NCBI GenBank assembly: GCA_002469545.1
Contig: DKMK01000099.1
Span: forward strand, 1-14,456
DNA length: 14,456 nt
Direction of reading: 5' to 3'
From: Rhodobacterales bacterium UBA7416
Lineage (GTDB): Bacteria; Pseudomonadota; Alphaproteobacteria; Rhodobacterales; Rhodobacteraceae
Positions within the stretch are counted from its first letter, which is position 1; every line of letters starts with the position of its first letter. Below, one piece after another: positions 13,981 through 14,456 of the stretch. The position numbers and the translations under genes are program-made. The notes below the pieces were generated by a model. That model saw only the letters and a list, made by a program, of their open reading frames with translations. It made no database searches and had not been told where the DNA came from.

Positions 13981-14456
13981 ATTATTCCTTCCAAAAGTAA
14001 TCGCGTATTGGTGGCGTTCATCAATACGGGATTACCGCCAACACTTGGGTCTTTCAACGCACCGGCAACGATACGATCGATGTCTGGATTTTCGATGCCC
14101 AGTTGACGCAGTGTTTTTGGAATTCCTAAAGATGCATTTAAGTCATCCACATATGAACAAAAACCATCAAACCCACCAGTAATGCCAAGATAGTTTGCAG
14201 CGTGTCCCAAGATATCTTCTATCGCGGGTTTATTGAACTGTAGCACTGCTGGCATGCAGACCGCGTTCGTGGTGCCGTGATGTGTATTATACAGCGCGCC
14301 AATGGGATGAGATAAAGCGTGGATCGCACCCAACCCTTTTTGAAAAGCGGTGGCCCCCATCGATGCCGCAGACATCATATGCGCGCGTGCTTCGATGTCG
14401 GTGCCATCTGCATAAGCGCGGGGAAGGTACTCTTTGACTAAACGCATACCTTCAAG
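13977..14456 (-). CDS. Iron-containing (group III) alcohol dehydrogenase, C-terminal part (5' end off window)
   Basis: This reading frame is open to the right edge and gives the last 159 residues of a metal-dependent NAD(P)-linked alcohol dehydrogenase, cytoplasmic. The metal-binding signature is plain: the histidines in GAIHALSHPIGALYNTHHGTT, the family's second signature region. The C-terminal LRQLGIENPDIDRIVAGALKD segment and the asparagine-rich ending are typical. The nucleotide-binding domain lies outside the window. The ATG at 14447 is an internal methionine. Its stop overlaps the XRE stop by 4 nt on the opposite strand. In a polyamine cluster such enzymes may reduce or oxidise a four-carbon hydroxy/aldehyde such as 4-hydroxybutyrate, but the substrate cannot be read here. 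Confidence 0.88.
   Translation of the reverse strand, partial: LEGMRLVKEYLPRAYADGTDIEARAHMMSAASMGATAFQKGLGAIHALSHPIGALYNTHHGTTNAVCMPAVLQFNKPAIEDILGHAANYLGITGGFDGFCSYVDDLNASLGIPKTLRQLGIENPDIDRIVAGALKDPSVGGNPVLMNATNTRLLLEGII

Overview
The window is a dense stretch of bacterial chromosome, most likely from a low- to mid-GC member of the Roseobacter group (Rhodobacteraceae, Alphaproteobacteria). This placement is inferred from the style of the protein families and from the gene combination: potGHI followed by a SpuC-type aminotransferase, with two PuuA-like genes near an agmatinase. No rRNA, tRNA, CRISPR array, insertion sequence or phage gene is visible.

Layout. (1) 1-3664, + strand: the end of a putrescine ABC importer operon (potG truncated at the left edge, then potH and potI), tightly followed by a class-III polyamine aminotransferase of SpuC type, and a candidate terminator. 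(2) 3779-5137, +: a stand-alone MATE-family efflux transporter. (3) 5250-7563: a two-gene operon on the - strand (AzoR-type FMN quinone/azo reductase, then a pirin), divergent from a LysR regulator, with a repeat-rich control region between them. (4) 7632-8264, -: an unrecognised exported protein with a good promoter of its own and a possible 3' frameshift. (5) 8332-13440: a divergent polyamine-catabolism block. On the - strand are a glutamine-synthetase-fold (PuuA-like) gene and an agmatinase-family ureohydrolase, 1 nt apart. On the + strand are a second PuuA-like gene and a PuuB-like FAD oxidoreductase, 3 nt apart. The gap between the two arms carries two near-identical 20-bp operator-like sites. 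(6) 13588-13980, +: a small XRE-family regulator with a TTG start and an inverted repeat just upstream. (7) 13977-14456, -: the C-terminal part of an iron-containing alcohol dehydrogenase that runs off the right edge.

How the genes fit together: PotGHI (with a substrate-binding protein expected to the left) imports putrescine. The ureohydrolase can add putrescine from agmatine, or a related product from another guanidino compound. Nitrogen can then be removed by direct transamination (SpuC-like) or by the gamma-glutamyl route (PuuA-like ligases, then PuuB-like oxidase). The aldehyde dehydrogenase (PuuC) and gamma-glutamyl-GABA hydrolase (PuuD) of that route are not in the window. The paired operators and the cupin-less XRE protein are the best candidates for local control. 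The azoR-pirin-LysR and MATE genes look like an unrelated stress/detoxification module lying between the two polyamine blocks.
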